Shown: positions 1 through 11,407 of the stretch, piece by piece
How the letters are laid out: the number at the start of each line of letters is the position of its first letter
How positions within the stretch are numbered: the stretch's first letter is position 1
DNA from: Lunularia cruciata
Taxonomy: Eukaryota > Streptophyta > Marchantiopsida > Lunulariales > Lunulariaceae
DNA length: 64,000 bases
NCBI GenBank assembly: GCA_948567375.1
Contig: OX419756.1
Location: forward strand, 22,511,001 to 22,575,000
Direction: 5' to 3'
The notes under the pieces: generated by a model
Told to the model about the DNA's origin: nothing
What the model saw: only the letters and a program-made list of their open reading frames with translations
Database searches by the model: none
Program-made: the position numbers and the translations under genes

Positions 1-526
1 GATTTCCCTCTCGAGACTTCTCCCTTGCGCACTAACCCACGTACAACTTTATTTCCCTTTCCCTGATCACCTGCAAGACGACTTCTCAACGGCAAAGGAA
101 AATTGCTCGACATTTTGTTGTTGCAGTTTCGATTTTTATAGAGTTGCACTTCTTTGTCTTCCGTCGCTTCAAGTTTCTACCAAGAAATCACACCTCCTGC
201 ATGGACCTGTCACTGTCAATCAACCTTTGTGCATATGAGCCGCTTGTTTTGAAACGGCCCCTTCTTGAATTTCTCGCCCCGACGAAAGGTTGTTAGACTG
301 TCTTTGCCTCGGGTTGAGCTCCCCCCGATCCGAAGATAATTTACTTCGTATGGTTTGCTGACAGGGCATTTCCGAGGACTTTGCCTTATGACCCGAAGTC
401 ACTTTACTTTGGGTTTCATCCCAAAGACACTTTTCTTTGCCTTCTTCGGCCATATAGGCGCAATCCGACCTCTCTCTACACTTCTTCTCCTTTATTTTGA
501 AAAAAACAAAAAATGTGGGCACCACA
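1..526 (-). repeat. E1 3' LTR, partial
   Basis: This matches the terminal ~525 bp of the other E1 LTR (10635-11160) nearly base for base. It ends in the same GGGCACCACA terminus next to a polypurine tract. The first 113 bases hold the start of the LTR-borne ORF (ATG complement at 111-113), so the ORF is present in both LTRs. The rest of this LTR lies left of the window. Confidence 0.88.
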
Positions 527-540
527 TACCCCCTCCCTCA
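527..540 (-). other. E1 polypurine tract
   Basis: The complement reads GAGGGAGGGGGTA immediately before the LTR start TGTGG. This is the expected place and composition for the plus-strand primer. Confidence 0.8.
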
Positions 541-1800
541 AATGTGAGCGTCCCCGCGAACATAGACCTCGGGTGTCTTAGAAACTTCCGAGTCTATGGT
601 CCAATATCTCCGAACTCTCCACCCGTTTACTCGAGTAGCAAAAGGATTACCTTCCAAATCGAAGAAAGTTGCATGGATCCATTTTCGTAAAGATGAAGAA
701 CTCGATAGGGACCCATCCATCTCAAATGCAACTTGCCTGGAAAAAATATTTGGCGATTGTCATATAACAAAACCAAATCCCCTTCTCGTACAGTCACAGG
801 CTTGATTCTCTGATCGTGCCTGACTTTCCTCTTTGCTTGTACTTCTTTCATGGTTTGCATTGCATCGTCTCTTTTCTCTTCTAACCACATCAGTTGATGA
901 ATTCAAAGATCCTGACTTTCCTCTTTTGACATCCGTTCTTCGCACAAAACTCGATATGTCGGAACTTCAAATTCAACTGGTAGTATGGGATGCAAGCCAT
1001 ATGTCAAGAAGTATGGGGTTTGTTTGGTTGTAATCTTCTCTGTCGTTCGATAGGCCCAAAACACGGCTGGTAATTTCGTATCCCAGTCATAGGCATAATT
1101 GACAGTCACCTTATTCAAAATTTTACAAAGTAACCCATTCGCTTTTTCTGTTAAGCCATTTGCTTTTGGGTTATAAGGAGTCGTCTTCCGATGTTTAATC
1201 TGAAAACACTTGGTTAACGCCTCCATTATAGAGTTCAAAAAATGTGTTCCTTGGTCACTGACCAATTCCAGAGGACACCCATATTGGGAGATGATGTTTC
1301 GAAAGAAAAATTCTGCCACAATTTCAGCATCATCTCTGCAAGTTGCTTCCGCTTCAACCATCTTGGTAGCATAGTCAGTGCAAACCAAAATGTAGCGCTT
1401 TCTTGTGACTCGGGTCACTGGTTGAATGGGACCCACAAAATCAATCCCCCATTTCTCAAAGGGAGCCAAAGGCAAAATTGGTCTCAAAGGCCATTGAGAA
1501 GTAGCCGTCGGCTTCCACGTTCTCTGACACGCATCACAGCTTTGGATATGAGCATGTACATCTTTGTACATTGTAGGCCACCAATACCCTGCCGAAAGAA
1601 TTTTCTTTACGGTATTCTTCAAAGCATAGTGTCCTCCCGATGCCTCGGAGTGTAAAGATTCAATTACTCCTCCTACTTCGTATGACTCCAAGCATCGCCG
1701 AAGTACTTCGTCTTCGCTTATCTTAAATAAAATGTTGTGTTTAAGCTGGTACGGCCTCATTATCTTGAGAAAGACTGCCCGCTGTTCCGGATCCATCCCC
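538..1800 (-). pseudogene. E1 integrase (HHCC zinc site, DDE core, GPY/F C-terminal module)
   Basis: This is the integrase end of the Gag-Pol frame. In protein order it shows the zinc site (HSEASGGH, then CDACQ), a catalytic core with first Asp in WGIDFVGP, second Asp in LVSDQGTHF and third acidic residue in NGLTEKANG, then a basic tail with the RWMGPYRV GPY motif. The frame is open from 2165 to 903 and continues in the same frame to 627, after which a shift leads to the last ~60 residues ending at 538. It would insert element cDNA into nuclear DNA. No chromodomain or PHD finger follows it, unlike family M. Confidence 0.88.
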
Positions 1801-1909
1801 TCAGGACAATGGAGAGTATTCAGATAATTATATTCATCTGCATACCTCGTACTTCTCATTGCTGATAAGTGATACAACTCTTCATCAGTGAACCGATCGT
1901 CAATTTCCC

Positions 1910-2330
1910 ACTCCTGGTCTTGAGTTTCTAACCTGGACAGGAAGTCCGCATTTGAATGCAAAGCTCCCTTCCTCACTTGTACAGTATATGTGAATTCTTG
2001 TAATAACAAGATCCATCTTGCAATTCGTCCCGATAAATCTGCCTTCTTGACCAGATGTTGCAATGCATAATGGTCAACATAGAAGACAAACTCATACCCC
2101 AACAAATAATGACAAAATTTCTTGCAGGCATACACCATTCCGAGTGCTTCTCTTTCAGTCGTCAAATAGTTCTTTTCAGAAACTGAGAGTTGTCATTTGG
2201 TATAATACACCGGGTAGTCCTTCTTCTTTTTGTCCTTCTGACTTAAGACAACCCCGATGGCCATGGACAAAGTGTCCACATACACATGAAAAGGGACGTC
2301 CCAATTCGGGGCCCTCATGACTGGTGCTTC
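1910..2330 (-). pseudogene. E1 RNase H domain
   Basis: This follows RT in the same frame. It has the Gypsy RNase H start (FHVYVDTLSMAIGVVL, first catalytic Asp), the TEREALGMVYACKKF helix with catalytic Glu, and FYVDHYALQHL with a later Asp. A single stop near 2190 interrupts it. It would degrade RNA in RNA-DNA hybrids during reverse transcription. Confidence 0.85.
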
Positions 2331-3150
2331 AACCAGTTTCTTCTTCAACACCTGGAAAGCTTCTTCTTGATGTGCTTCCCATATATAGTCTTTGGATTTC
2401 TTCAGAAGCTTTGTAAGTGATGCAGCAAGCACTGCATAGTTTGACACAAAGCGTCTGTAATATCCAACATGTCCCAAGAAGGCTCTCAGCTCCCGGATGT
2501 TCTTCAAGGATTCCAAAGCTGCAATTATCTTAACCTTCTCAACATCAACTTCAATACCTCGGCTTGACACCCGATGCTCCAAAAGAATTCCCTCCTTCAT
2601 TGCAAAGAAGCATTTCTCTGGGTGTAATGACAAGCCAGCAAAACGACACCTTTCAAACGTTTGGCAAAGGTAATCTATATGTACATCTCTTTGCCCAAAC
2701 ACACAAAAGTCATCAATAAAAAATTTGACAAATTTGTGCAGGAAATCCTTGAAGATCGAATTCATCATCCGCTGGAAAGTAGCGGGAGCATTACACAACC
2801 CAAAGGGCATTTGATTGTAAGCAAAAGTGCCCCAATCGATCATGAATGTAGTTTTATCCTTGTCTTCTTCTCAAATGGATACTTGATTGTACCCTGAAAA
2901 TCCATCGAGAAAACTATAACAAGGATGCCCAGCTACTTGATCTAAAATTGTATCGGTAAAAGGCAAGGGATGACGATCTTTCCTTGTAACTGCGTTCAAC
3001 TTTCGGAAGTCTTGGCACACTCGGATCTTCCCTATTTTCTTCTTCGGGACAATGACAATGGGGGAGACCCATTCATTGCTTAAGATAGGGAAGATGATTC
3101 CGGCCCCTAAGTACTTATCAATTTCATCTTTCACCAAAAGCGAGTACTTC
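2331..3150 (-). pseudogene. E1 reverse transcriptase
   Basis: The RT fingers and palm are clear: WVSPIVIVPKKKGKIRVCQDFRKLN near the start, HPLPF, the first catalytic Asp in YSFLDGFSGYNQ, FAYNQMPFGLCNAPATFQ and the active site FFIDDFCVFG. Thumb and connection follow (LRAFLGHVGYYRRFV). Small indels near 2850 and 3150 break the frame, so this copy is dead. FIDDF rather than YIDDI separates it from the RT of family M in this window and matches the Tat/Athila branch. Confidence 0.92.
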
Positions 3151-3154
3151 GGGT

Positions 3155-3724
3155 TCAGGCGGTATTGTCGCTGCCGAACGGAACTGCACCTTCAACCAAA
3201 TCAATCCGGTGTTCTCTGAATTCTCGTGGAATACCCGGCATTTGATCAATTGACCAGGCGAATACATCCTGGAACTCTATAAACAGGGCAGTGTATCCTG
3301 CCAACTCCTCCGAAGTAACTGTCTTCGAGATCTTTAAAATTTTTCCTTCAGTTAGTAACACCTCTTGACAGTCATCGGGGTTGATGACTCCTTCAACGTG
3401 GCTTACTCGGCTTATCCCAAGGTGAGCGGCCATCAAACCCCCTTCCTCCAAGTCAGGTTCACCCGAGGTGAGGTCATATGGATCTTTGTCGTCAACCTCT
3501 ACCTCGTAGCATTCCAAGTAATTAACTTGGACTTCTTCTTTGGATTCGTCTGAAGACGAAGACGATGAGTCTTCGGATTCGTCTTCCTCTTCTGACGAAC
3601 TTGTTTCCCCAAGATGGGGAACCTTTGTCCAACTCATAGTCACCAGCTTTTGATCTTCGGACAAAATGTCCTTGAATCTTAACTTCTGCTGATGCCAATC
3701 CACTACAACTTGGGCACTATACAA
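3155..3724 (-). pseudogene. E1 acidic spacer between protease and RT
   Basis: An open segment of ~189 codons follows the protease after a single stop. Its middle is a strongly acidic, serine-rich tract of Glu, Asp and Ser. The C-terminal part (LFIEFQDVFAWSIDQMPGIPREFREHRIDL) is the usual lead-in to a Gypsy RT. The acidic tract has no recognised domain. Confidence 0.75.
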
Positions 3725-4327
3725 CTAGGGTCTGCCGATCAACACAGGGTAGCCAGTTTTTGTCACTGGCCGCAACACAATGTAATTCAACTTGAAGGGC
3801 ACCCCTCCAATGATCGTGGTAATGTTTGACAACATGCCCAAGGGCCGTCTCCTGGTTTGGTCAGCAAACTTCAAAACTCGGGGTGTTGGTTCAAACGTAT
3901 GATACCCGAGTCGATTCACCGTATCTTCGGTCATGACATTCACACCAGACCCAGAGTCAATGGGTATTGATGTGATCATGCACCCTGCAATCTCCGCGTC
4001 TACCTTGGGAGATCCCAAATCTTCTTGTTCAATACGATAGATAGCATGCAGGTCCTTCTTTGACATCGACCTCACCTTCTTGAGGGCCGAATTAAGTTGT
4101 CTCTTGTACAGCTTGTTATCTTCCCACAATTGCTTAAATGTAACATTGGCATTTGTGGTGGCCAAATTGGCTACAATATCATATTGGGGAACTCCTCCCA
4201 ATTTGACCGTCTTTGTCTTCGGCTTTGGGTCCAAGGACCCTCCATGTTCCCTCTTGACTTCAGGACGCTTCAAAATGGTGACGGGCTTGCTGATGGCCTT
4301 AACCCGAGCTTCCTCGGGTTGGCCCAC
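3725..4327 (-). pseudogene. E1 aspartic protease
   Basis: This is a retropepsin-like domain with active site IPIDSGSGVNVM and C-terminal YPVLIGRP, equivalent to the LIG motif of Gypsy proteases. It lies downstream of the Gag zinc knuckles, as expected. The segment overlaps the end of the gag frame (4299-4327) in another frame. Since gag and RT share a frame, this more likely reflects paired indels than programmed frameshifting. Confidence 0.82.
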
Positions 4328-6611
4328 CTTGGGTTGGATCAGACCCTTTTACTTCGGATCGGATGTCCGCCAGAAAAATTGGAGACTTCGTCTTTGTCTC
4401 TTCTTCCAAACTCAGTTCCCGAGTCCTGAGTAATGCCTCCATTAATTCTTTCTGCAAGGCTTTAGCTTTAGCTTTCGCGAGGATCTTTTCCTCCTTGGCC
4501 GAAAGAATGGCTTTTGGGTGCTGTCTCTTCCCCTTTTGAGAAGACGACGAGGTTGTACTCAGTTCTTTGGGATCAGGCTTCTTCTTGCTGGAGCGTGTCT
4601 CAACTTTCAAAACTTCAAGGTCTGGCCATTCTCCTTCTGAGGCCGGACTCCCTTCTTGAGGTCTTTCTTCCTCAAGCGTAATACAATTTACATTCGTATC
4701 CCCCTTCGGCTGAAGTGTTGCACGCTCAGCGGGGGTCTGTACATATTTCACAAGAGGCTTCGGGTTCGGCGGGTGAGGGCATTGGTTGCCCGTATGCCCC
4801 GATCCTTTACAATTTCCACATAGGGGAACGTACCCAATTTGCCTTCTTGGCTCGGGACAATTTGGAGACCAATGTCCCATCGAGCCACAATTATAACAGG
4901 CTCCGGGTGCAACATTCTGAGGGCAATTTTGGTTGCTCATTGGTGGTCTTTGTGAAGGAGCATTGGGGTTATACTCCCTGGGTCCAAACCTTGGACCTTG
5001 ATACGATGTGCTCGGTTGAGGTTTTACCTCCTGAGTTTGGTACACCGCCTCTTTGTCCTCGTCTTGGTTCCATCCCGGAACCCAATCAATCTACTACACC
5101 GGGAATGCATTACGAGTATTGCATTCTGTGTTGGCGTGGCCGGATTTGCCACATGCGGTGCACCACACATTAGATCGTCCAAATGCTGGGGCTTTTCTTT
5201 GGTCCTTAGCCCCAATCATCTGGATCTTAAAATCCAAAAACTCCTTGATGAGGGCATCCAGCTTCGTATCCGCCTTAAGTACACTCTTGGCTGGAGGAGT
5301 CACTGGTTTCTTGCCTCCACGTCTTCTAACTCGTCTTGGCTTTGATTCTTCTTCGGATTCCGAAGAAGAACTTGAAGACGTAGAGGATTTGTCCGAAGAA
5401 GGGGAGGTGTTGCGTGAAGCTCTCCTTCTGGGCTTCTTGCCCTTCTTCTCCTGATTTCTCCGGTTACCGGCAGAGTGAGAGTGAGCCGCTTCATAACGAG
5501 CGACATGTTTGAGTACTTTGTCCAGGGAAGTTACGTTCCTCTCCCTGGAAAAGATTTGTATCTCTGGTGAAAGGCCCCCGAGGAACCAGGTAATGGCTTG
5601 GGCATCGGAGTATCCCACCACCCCCGATTGCTTGGGAACTCGGTTCAGTAGTGCCATGAACCGCTCAGAGTAGTCCCTCAACTTCTCCTTCTTGCCCTGG
5701 TCCAAATCGTTGAGTGCCACAAAGACACTTGTATCGTAGTCAACCTCCCGGAATCGTTCTAGGAAGTTGTTTCTCAAGTCCGCCTAGTCCGATGGTACAA
5801 ACCTCTTCTGAGTCACATGGGTGTACCAGCTCCGAGCTTTCTTGCGGAGCAGACTTGGGAAAATTCTTAGTCGATCCGCCGAGTCATGCTCCTTGTTAGC
5901 AAAGGAGATGACTTCAAATTCTTCAATGAATTCATCGGGGTCTTTGTCTTGTTCTGTCCCCTTATACTTCTGATAGGCGTGTCGGGTGACAGGGAGTGAA
6001 GTCATCATTCAATGCACTAGGATCGGCTGAGGTAATGTGGAACTTGATGGAATGGAAGGATTGGCTGGAATTGACGCCGTATTGTCAGCCGAGGGATTCC
6101 AATTCGTCAAATTCAAGGTAGGGTCTTCTTCAACAATTTCTGCTGTGAGGGTGTCGACTTCAACCCGAGTGGAAGATTCAGGATCAACACCTTTGATGGG
6201 TTCTTCAAAATTCCTTTGGGACAACCGAGGAATCGTTCGTAGAAGATATTGACACTCGTCTTCAGTAAGTGTTTGTGTTGTCTTTTCTCGAACAAAGGTC
6301 TTCAAGGACACAACTTCCTTTACAACTCTAGGGGAAGTTGGTGTACTGGGCCGCAATGCATATGTTTGCCCACTCGATTCTTTCTTCTTCTTGGAAGAAG
6401 AAGGAGATGCGAAGTAGCCTTGCCAACCGCCTTCGTGTTTCTTGTGGTTAAGTTCTCGCAGGGCTTCTTGCACTTTGTGAAGGAATTGAAACTCCAATGC
6501 CTCTCATTCAGTTTCATCAACGATGGATGGGACGTTCAGACGTTCGTCTTCTTCACGCTGAAGTGCTCGTCTTCGAGCTCTCTCTTCCCATTTTTCTTTC
6601 AATGCAGACAT
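4299..6611 (-). pseudogene. E1 Gag (capsid-like domain plus three CCHC zinc knuckles)
   Basis: The ATG complement at 6609-6611 opens a frame kept across the region with stops near 6503, 6010, 5779 and 5094. Around 5500-6000 is a retrotransposon Gag domain (DEFIEEFEVISFANKEHD, LRKKARSWYTHV, LRDYSERFMALLNRVP). An Arg/Ser-rich linker follows, then three zinc knuckles: CTACGKSGHANTEC, CYNCGSMGHWSPNC and CGNCKGSGHTGNQC. The protein would package element RNA. The stop near 5785 reads TAG where SDWADL is expected, so it looks like TGG changed to TAG. Three knuckles is more than the usual one or two. Confidence 0.85.
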
Positions 6612-6674
6612 TCATATTGCGTTGATACCAAGTTTCCAATTTGGCTTCGTATTCTTCCACTTCCGAGATTTGTA

Positions 6675-6692
6675 TCCCCGGCAGCGGTGCCA
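6675..6692 (-). other. E1 primer binding site, tRNA-Asp type
   Basis: The complement reads TGGCACCGCTGCCGGGGA, a few bases inside the 5' LTR end. It closely resembles the classic TGGCGCCGTTGCCGGGGA site of plant Tat/Athila elements, complementary to the 3' end of tRNA-Asp. Confidence 0.85.
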
Positions 6693-7488
6693 AAAATCAT
6701 GTGACAACCCGGCAAATATCACTTTTGCGGTAATTGGATAAGTAAAGTTTGTTCCCGCAGAGATATGAGTCAGAAATGTCCAAATACGAAGCAAAGTAAC
6801 AATTTAGTTCTTGATTGCGTCTTTAATCTCTTAGGTAGAAACCACACCCAGAAGAGAGTAACAAGCACTGACTCGCAATCTTGTCACAAATTCACACTCC
6901 TTAATCACAACTCCTTCAATTCTTTCCAAACAATCTTGATTGTGATGATTCAAGCTCTCCCAAAAATGGCACTTCACTGCAAAACAACTTTGCCTCAGAA
7001 TTGTGTTCCACCCCTCCACTGAAGGCACAACTTCCTCGATCGAAATTGCTTCACATCAACTTCGCACTGCACTCACCAATGCAGAATACTACCAACACTA
7101 CAATTCCTCTCAAATCTGTCAAGGCATTGCTTCGATTGCACTTCACTCAAGATCAAACACACAAAATGAAGATCAAGGTTGTGGAATCCAACATCCAACA
7201 AACACACTGACTTGCACTTTGAATTTCTCCAAACATTCACAAATATAATTGCAAAGTTGATACTTGGAATCAAGCTCAAGCGACGAGCACTACTTCACAG
7301 CACTTTGCTTTATCTATTCTCAGAAATAATGAGCACTGAACAACATTTCTCTGCGAATGCCACTCTTAAATAGTGAAGCAATCGACAATTCTAACAACTA
7401 TACCGTTCTACCACAACTGTTCTAACCTGCAGATCCGAAATAACAATGCACCTCTTCATATCTGCCCCTTCAAATCTCAAATCGGTTA

Positions 7489-10400
7489 CTAATCCAATCC
7501 CATGTCTACTTCTTCCTCGGCTTTCAAACCCGAACCCAAAGTAATCTTACTTCCTACCACATTTTCCTCGGGTTTCACATCTCCTACATCTTCTACCAGA
7601 TCCAACAATTCTCTTTCCTGATCTGAAATTGCACTAGTGGGTAATCTATCTAACTCATCATCCTTCGACCCACTCTTCTCTAATATCTCTGAGTGAAACT
7701 CCGAAGACATTTGGATTCCTATGTTATCTACTTCGGGTTTTGCCTTAACATCCTGCCAAAGCTTTTCTAACTCTATTCTCACTAAGTCTAATCTAATCGC
7801 AATATTGTCTTCTACTTCTAAGATCTTCCTGTCTACACAAGTTCTGAGACTAATCAACAAGGCATTCAAATCTATATCTTTTGCTTGTCTTTGCCTCATC
7901 TCCTGCACCAACAACTTCAACTCGTGCAACCTTGTTTCTTCAATCCGAACGCTGGCTTCTGTACTTAACATTGCGTTCACTCGGAGGACTTTCTCCTTCA
8001 ATGGCTCCAATCTTGTCTTTCGTTCTCGTTCCCAATCTGCAAGCCATTCCTCTCTATACATCGCCAACTCTTCTTTGAACTCGGCCTTCACCGCCTCCTT
8101 CTCTTTCTCCTTCTGTACAATTTTCTTTTCCTGATTACAAAGTAACTCTCGTAATCTCTCTTCTTCTCTATACCGCATAGACAACTCTCTTTGCTAGAGC
8201 TGCTTCTTCTCCTCCATACTCTCCATCACTTGATCAAGCTCTTGGTCCTTTGATGCTACCCTCGCCATAGCATGGATAAGCTCTTCTCTTGAATCAGCAA
8301 ACTGTTGCTTCAAGATTTCGAATTCAGCTACTTGTCTCTCCCTTGCAATGTCACTCTTCCTTGCAAGATCCTCTCAATAGCTCACTTCTCTCTTCAGGTC
8401 TTCGATTACCTGACTTCTCTCTACTGCTTCCGCTTGCAGTACTTCTCTCCTCTTCTCACCTTGGGTTATACTCTTCTTCAACTCCAAGTTTTCTTCTTCT
8501 AATCTCGCTACCACCTGCAATACAGTCTTTACCTCTGGACAAGTTGACTGCATCTCCTTCTTCTTCTTCTCCACCTTCACCAATAGCGGGCATACTACCT
8601 TTCGTAGGTACTCTACTCCCTCACTGGCAACTTCTTCCTCCCACGGAGTAATTTCTTGTTTCTCCTCATGTTCTTCTGATACGCGCCTTCGTCGCTAAAG
8701 TCTTCGTATCGGAATTGATGCCTCACTACTCGTGCTATCTTCTGCATCTGCTTTCACTTTACTTGGCCCCGCCTCACACTTCACCTTATGTCTCAAGCAA
8801 ACTCCTCTCTGTACTGCAATCTTCTTCTCCTTGAGCACCGGTACTTCGTCTTCCAGCGCCGCATTGTCTTCGGCTTCTACTTTGGCTTGCACTTCTTCTT
8901 CGTATTCTTCAGCCGCTGGTGCCGAGGTCATTTCTCCACCGTCTTCACTGTCACTGCTAGTATCTCCACTCTGTAGTGTCAGCTCAGGTTCCTCCTCACG
9001 TTCCGAGTCCTCCGTCTTGAGCTTGGCTTTGCCTTTTGAGTCTTCATCTTCCGACTCAATCACCACCATCCCTCGCCTCGGGTTATGTTTCTGCATCTTC
9101 CAAGGTTTCTTGTTTTCTTTGGCTTTTGCGTGCTGTAACACCCATTTGTGCATGTGTGTGGTATTGTGATATTTAGCTTGGTATTACAAGTACTTAAGAG
9201 ATATTATTTATATAGAGATAAAGGATGGTTCTATATTAGTCATGGTTAGCTAAAGTTAGTCATAGCTAAGATAGATGGGACCTTACTTTAGAGGAAGTAG
9301 AAAAGATGAGCACCACTATTTTGGATTTTAGTGTGTTGACTTGGTATTATTCCTAGGTGTTTGGCTTTGGGGAAAGAGTTGAGAACTCTTGGGCCCGGAA
9401 GCCTTTTTGTTTTGGATTCTTCTTTAGTCCAAGGATAGCCCATGTGAAGGAATCCTTGCTTTAGTGGTTGGGTCAAGATAAGGGGAATATGCCCATGTGA
9501 ATGGATATTCCTTTCTACTTTTTGACTTTACTTGACTTTTAGTCTAGTAACTTGAGTTACTACGGTAATTAGTAACTTTGGTACGTAACTATTTCACAAG
9601 TATATAAACAAGGAGTGAGGAGGTACTCATCATCCTTTCATTTGCAACTATCTCTCTCTCATTGAGTTCTCTAGTGAGCAATGTCTTGAGTCTTGGAGTG
9701 TTAGCCTTGGAGGAGTATGATGGAGTTGGGGTTCCTTGCCTTCTTAGTCCATGGTGCGCTACCATAATAGCCATCAGAGGTTCATCCTGAGTGAGAGACA
9801 GGCCGGCTCACAGTGCCGAGTTCTCTTCTTCGTCGGGGTACTTACCACGACCTCCACGTTTTTCCCTGTCTTCGCATAGTAGTTTTCTGTGCTTTGGATT
9901 TGGAGAATGTATTGCTGCTCCTCCGCGTCAACTTCTCTTCTTAAGTCAGGATGGAAATGAGACACCATTCTATTGTGCTCCGCCAAATTGAGCAAATTCA
10001 ACTTGAGGTAGAAATGTGCTGCAAATGGTACGATGTAGTGTGGAGGCGACTTATCACATAAATTCCACACCATCTGCCTTGTTCTCTCGTGAAAGCACCT
10101 TGCCCAATTGATCGGTTCTCCTACAAATAACTTGTGAAAGAACACCGCTTGGTGTTTCATCACATAAGTGGTTCTCTCCGGCTTCAGGATGGCCATTAGT
10201 GCACTCACAATTCCTCTCCTCACAGGGTCTTTGTAGCTCTCAACTTTGTACCCATTCTTTGTTCTCTTCGACAAGAAGGCATCTCTCACCTCCTACGTTT
10301 CTTGGGCTATCTCTCCTTTCCCCAAGAACGTGGCTCCTTGCTCCGAACCCGCCTCCTTCCCAACTACGAGTCTCCAATCCGACTCTGTCCAGCGAGCCAG

Positions 10401-10745
10401 ATTTCCTCTCTTCCCTTCTTCCTCGGGCCCATCAAGACACTTACTCTTGATGATTTCTATCATGAATCCTGGAAAACTTACATTCCAGTTCCATGCCAGA
10501 AAGGTGATCCGAAGTCGGCTCAAGACTTTGATCCTCGCTACTACATCTAATCTCCGAATTGCATGATTTCTCACTGCAAATTCAGAGTTTTTCTTCCCTC
10601 CTCCCATCTCTTCTGCTTTCTTACTGTCTCTTGATTTCTCTCTCGCGACTTCTCCCTTGCGCACTAACCTGAGTACAACTTTATTTCCCTTTCCCGGATC
10701 ACCTGCAAGATGACTTCTCAACGGTGAAGGAAAATTGCTTGACAT
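7489..10745 (-). pseudogene. LTR-resident ORF of E1: large unknown protein with acidic middle and coiled-coil C-terminus
   Basis: One frame runs from ATG 10745-10743 to TAG at 7489, once the L2 insertion (9134-9812) and its 4-bp duplication are removed: 857 codons with a few point stops. The N-terminal ~300 residues (SFPGFMTEIIESKCL, VSALMAILKPERTTYVMKH, GEPINWARCFHERTRQMVW) recur in the solo LTR at 37930-39184, so the region is conserved, but I do not recognise the family. The middle (8695-9133) is highly acidic. The C-terminal half (7489-8583) is Glu/Lys/Arg heptad-rich and should form long coiled coils. The stop at 10293-10295 is CAG in the solo LTR copy (38678-38680). It lies in sense with the element, upstream of gag. 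Confidence 0.65.
9134..9812 (+). mobile_element. L2 solo LTR, copy 1
   Basis: A 679-bp unit begins TGTAACACCC and ends GGCTCACA, flanked by a perfect 4-bp duplication GTGC (9130-9133 and 9813-9816). It has no protein-coding content. A TATATAAA box lies at 9601-9608. Near-identical units occur at 40476-41168 and 61811-62502, each with its own 4-bp duplication. It is best read as a solo LTR, inserted into the E1 LTR ORF. Confidence 0.85.
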
Positions 10746-11103
10746 TTCATCGTTGCAGTTTTGATTTTTATAGAGTTCCACTTCTTCATCTTCCGTCGCT
10801 TCGAGTTTCTACCGAGAAATCACACCTCTTGCATGCACCTATCACTGTCAATCAACCTTCACGCGTATGAGCCGCCTGTTTTGAAATGGCCCCTTCTTGA
10901 ATTTCTCGCCCCGACGAAAGGTTGTTAGACTGTCTTTGCCTTGGGTTGAGCTCCCCCCGATCCGAAGACAATTTACTTTGTATGGTATGCTAACAGGGCA
11001 TTTCCGAGGACTTTGCCTTATGACCCAAAGTCACTTTACTTTGGGTTTCATCCCAAAGACACTTTTCTTTGCCTTCTTTGGCCATACAAGCGCAATCCGA
11101 CCT

Positions 11104-11110
11104 CTTTATA
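11104..11110 (-). promoter_or_regulatory. Putative TATA box of the E1 LTR
   Basis: The complement reads TATAAAG about 50 bp inside the LTR start, with an AATAAA just upstream of it. The solo LTR has TATAGAG at the same place (near 39495). Transcription from here would place the LTR ORF at the 5' end of the element RNA, ahead of gag. Confidence 0.45.
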
Positions 11111-11160
11111 CACTTCTTCTCCTTTATTTAAAAAAAAAAACAAAAAATGTGGGCACCACA

Positions 11161-11407
11161 ATGTCCTCTCCATATCACTATATCGATAAGGACGTCAGAA
11201 AACTGGTGTGTTGCTAGTCAGCTCAATTCGTATACCATGTCCCTTCAGAGCACCCAAATCCTTCATACTAAAGGCAAAACAACTCGTGTGACTCCTCAAG
11301 AACCTCCAAACCCTCCGTCTTTCCTCTCTAGTAAGCTTGGGTCCAAGATCTAGCTCCCAAGTATCCTCTATAACTGTAGTAGGAGTGGAAGACGTACTGA
11401 CTGACTG
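11161..11407 (-). pseudogene. M copy A pre-RT segment, cut by E1
   Basis: Downstream of the conserved UAG the translation (DLGPKLTREERR, VWRFLRSHTSCF) matches the lead-in to RT of copy B (25649-25900). The sequence stops at E1, at the codons just before the RT core. Confidence 0.75.

Larger units (their letters stand above)
1..11160 (-). mobile_element. E1: Tat/Athila-like Ty3/Gypsy LTR retrotransposon with giant LTRs, inserted in M copy A
   Basis: Read on the minus strand the order is 5' LTR (6700-11160), primer binding site, gag with three zinc knuckles, protease, acidic spacer, RT, RNase H, integrase with a GPY module, polypurine tract and a 3' LTR that runs off the left edge. Protease before RT before integrase is the Ty3/Gypsy order. 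The RT active site FIDDF and the tRNA-Asp-type primer binding site are typical of plant Tat/Athila elements. LTRs begin TGTGGTGCCC and end GGTTGTCACA. Gag and RT-INT share one frame; the stretch from about 4320 to 3150 is in another, so at least two indels have hit the ORF. The right end abuts the RT start of M copy A, so E1 inserted into it. The left target-site copy lies outside the window. Confidence 0.9.
6700..11160 (-). repeat. E1 5' LTR, about 3.8 kb, containing an ORF and a nested L2 solo LTR
   Basis: The LTR runs from the terminus next to the primer binding site (complement ends GGTTGTCACA) to TGTGGTGCCC at 11160. Subtracting the L2 insertion and its target duplication (683 bp) leaves ~3778 bp. 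The solo LTR at 37607-39545 matches both ends but lacks ~1.9 kb present here (about 6810-8690). The stretch 6810-7488, between the ORF stop and the LTR end, has no recognisable coding content. Confidence 0.85.

Noticed and set aside
9288-9476. A ~62-codon minus-strand ORF (MTQPLKQGFLHMGYPW) found in all three L2 copies
   Set aside because: Conservation is explained by high DNA identity of young solo LTRs; it is antisense to the TATA box and has no domain.
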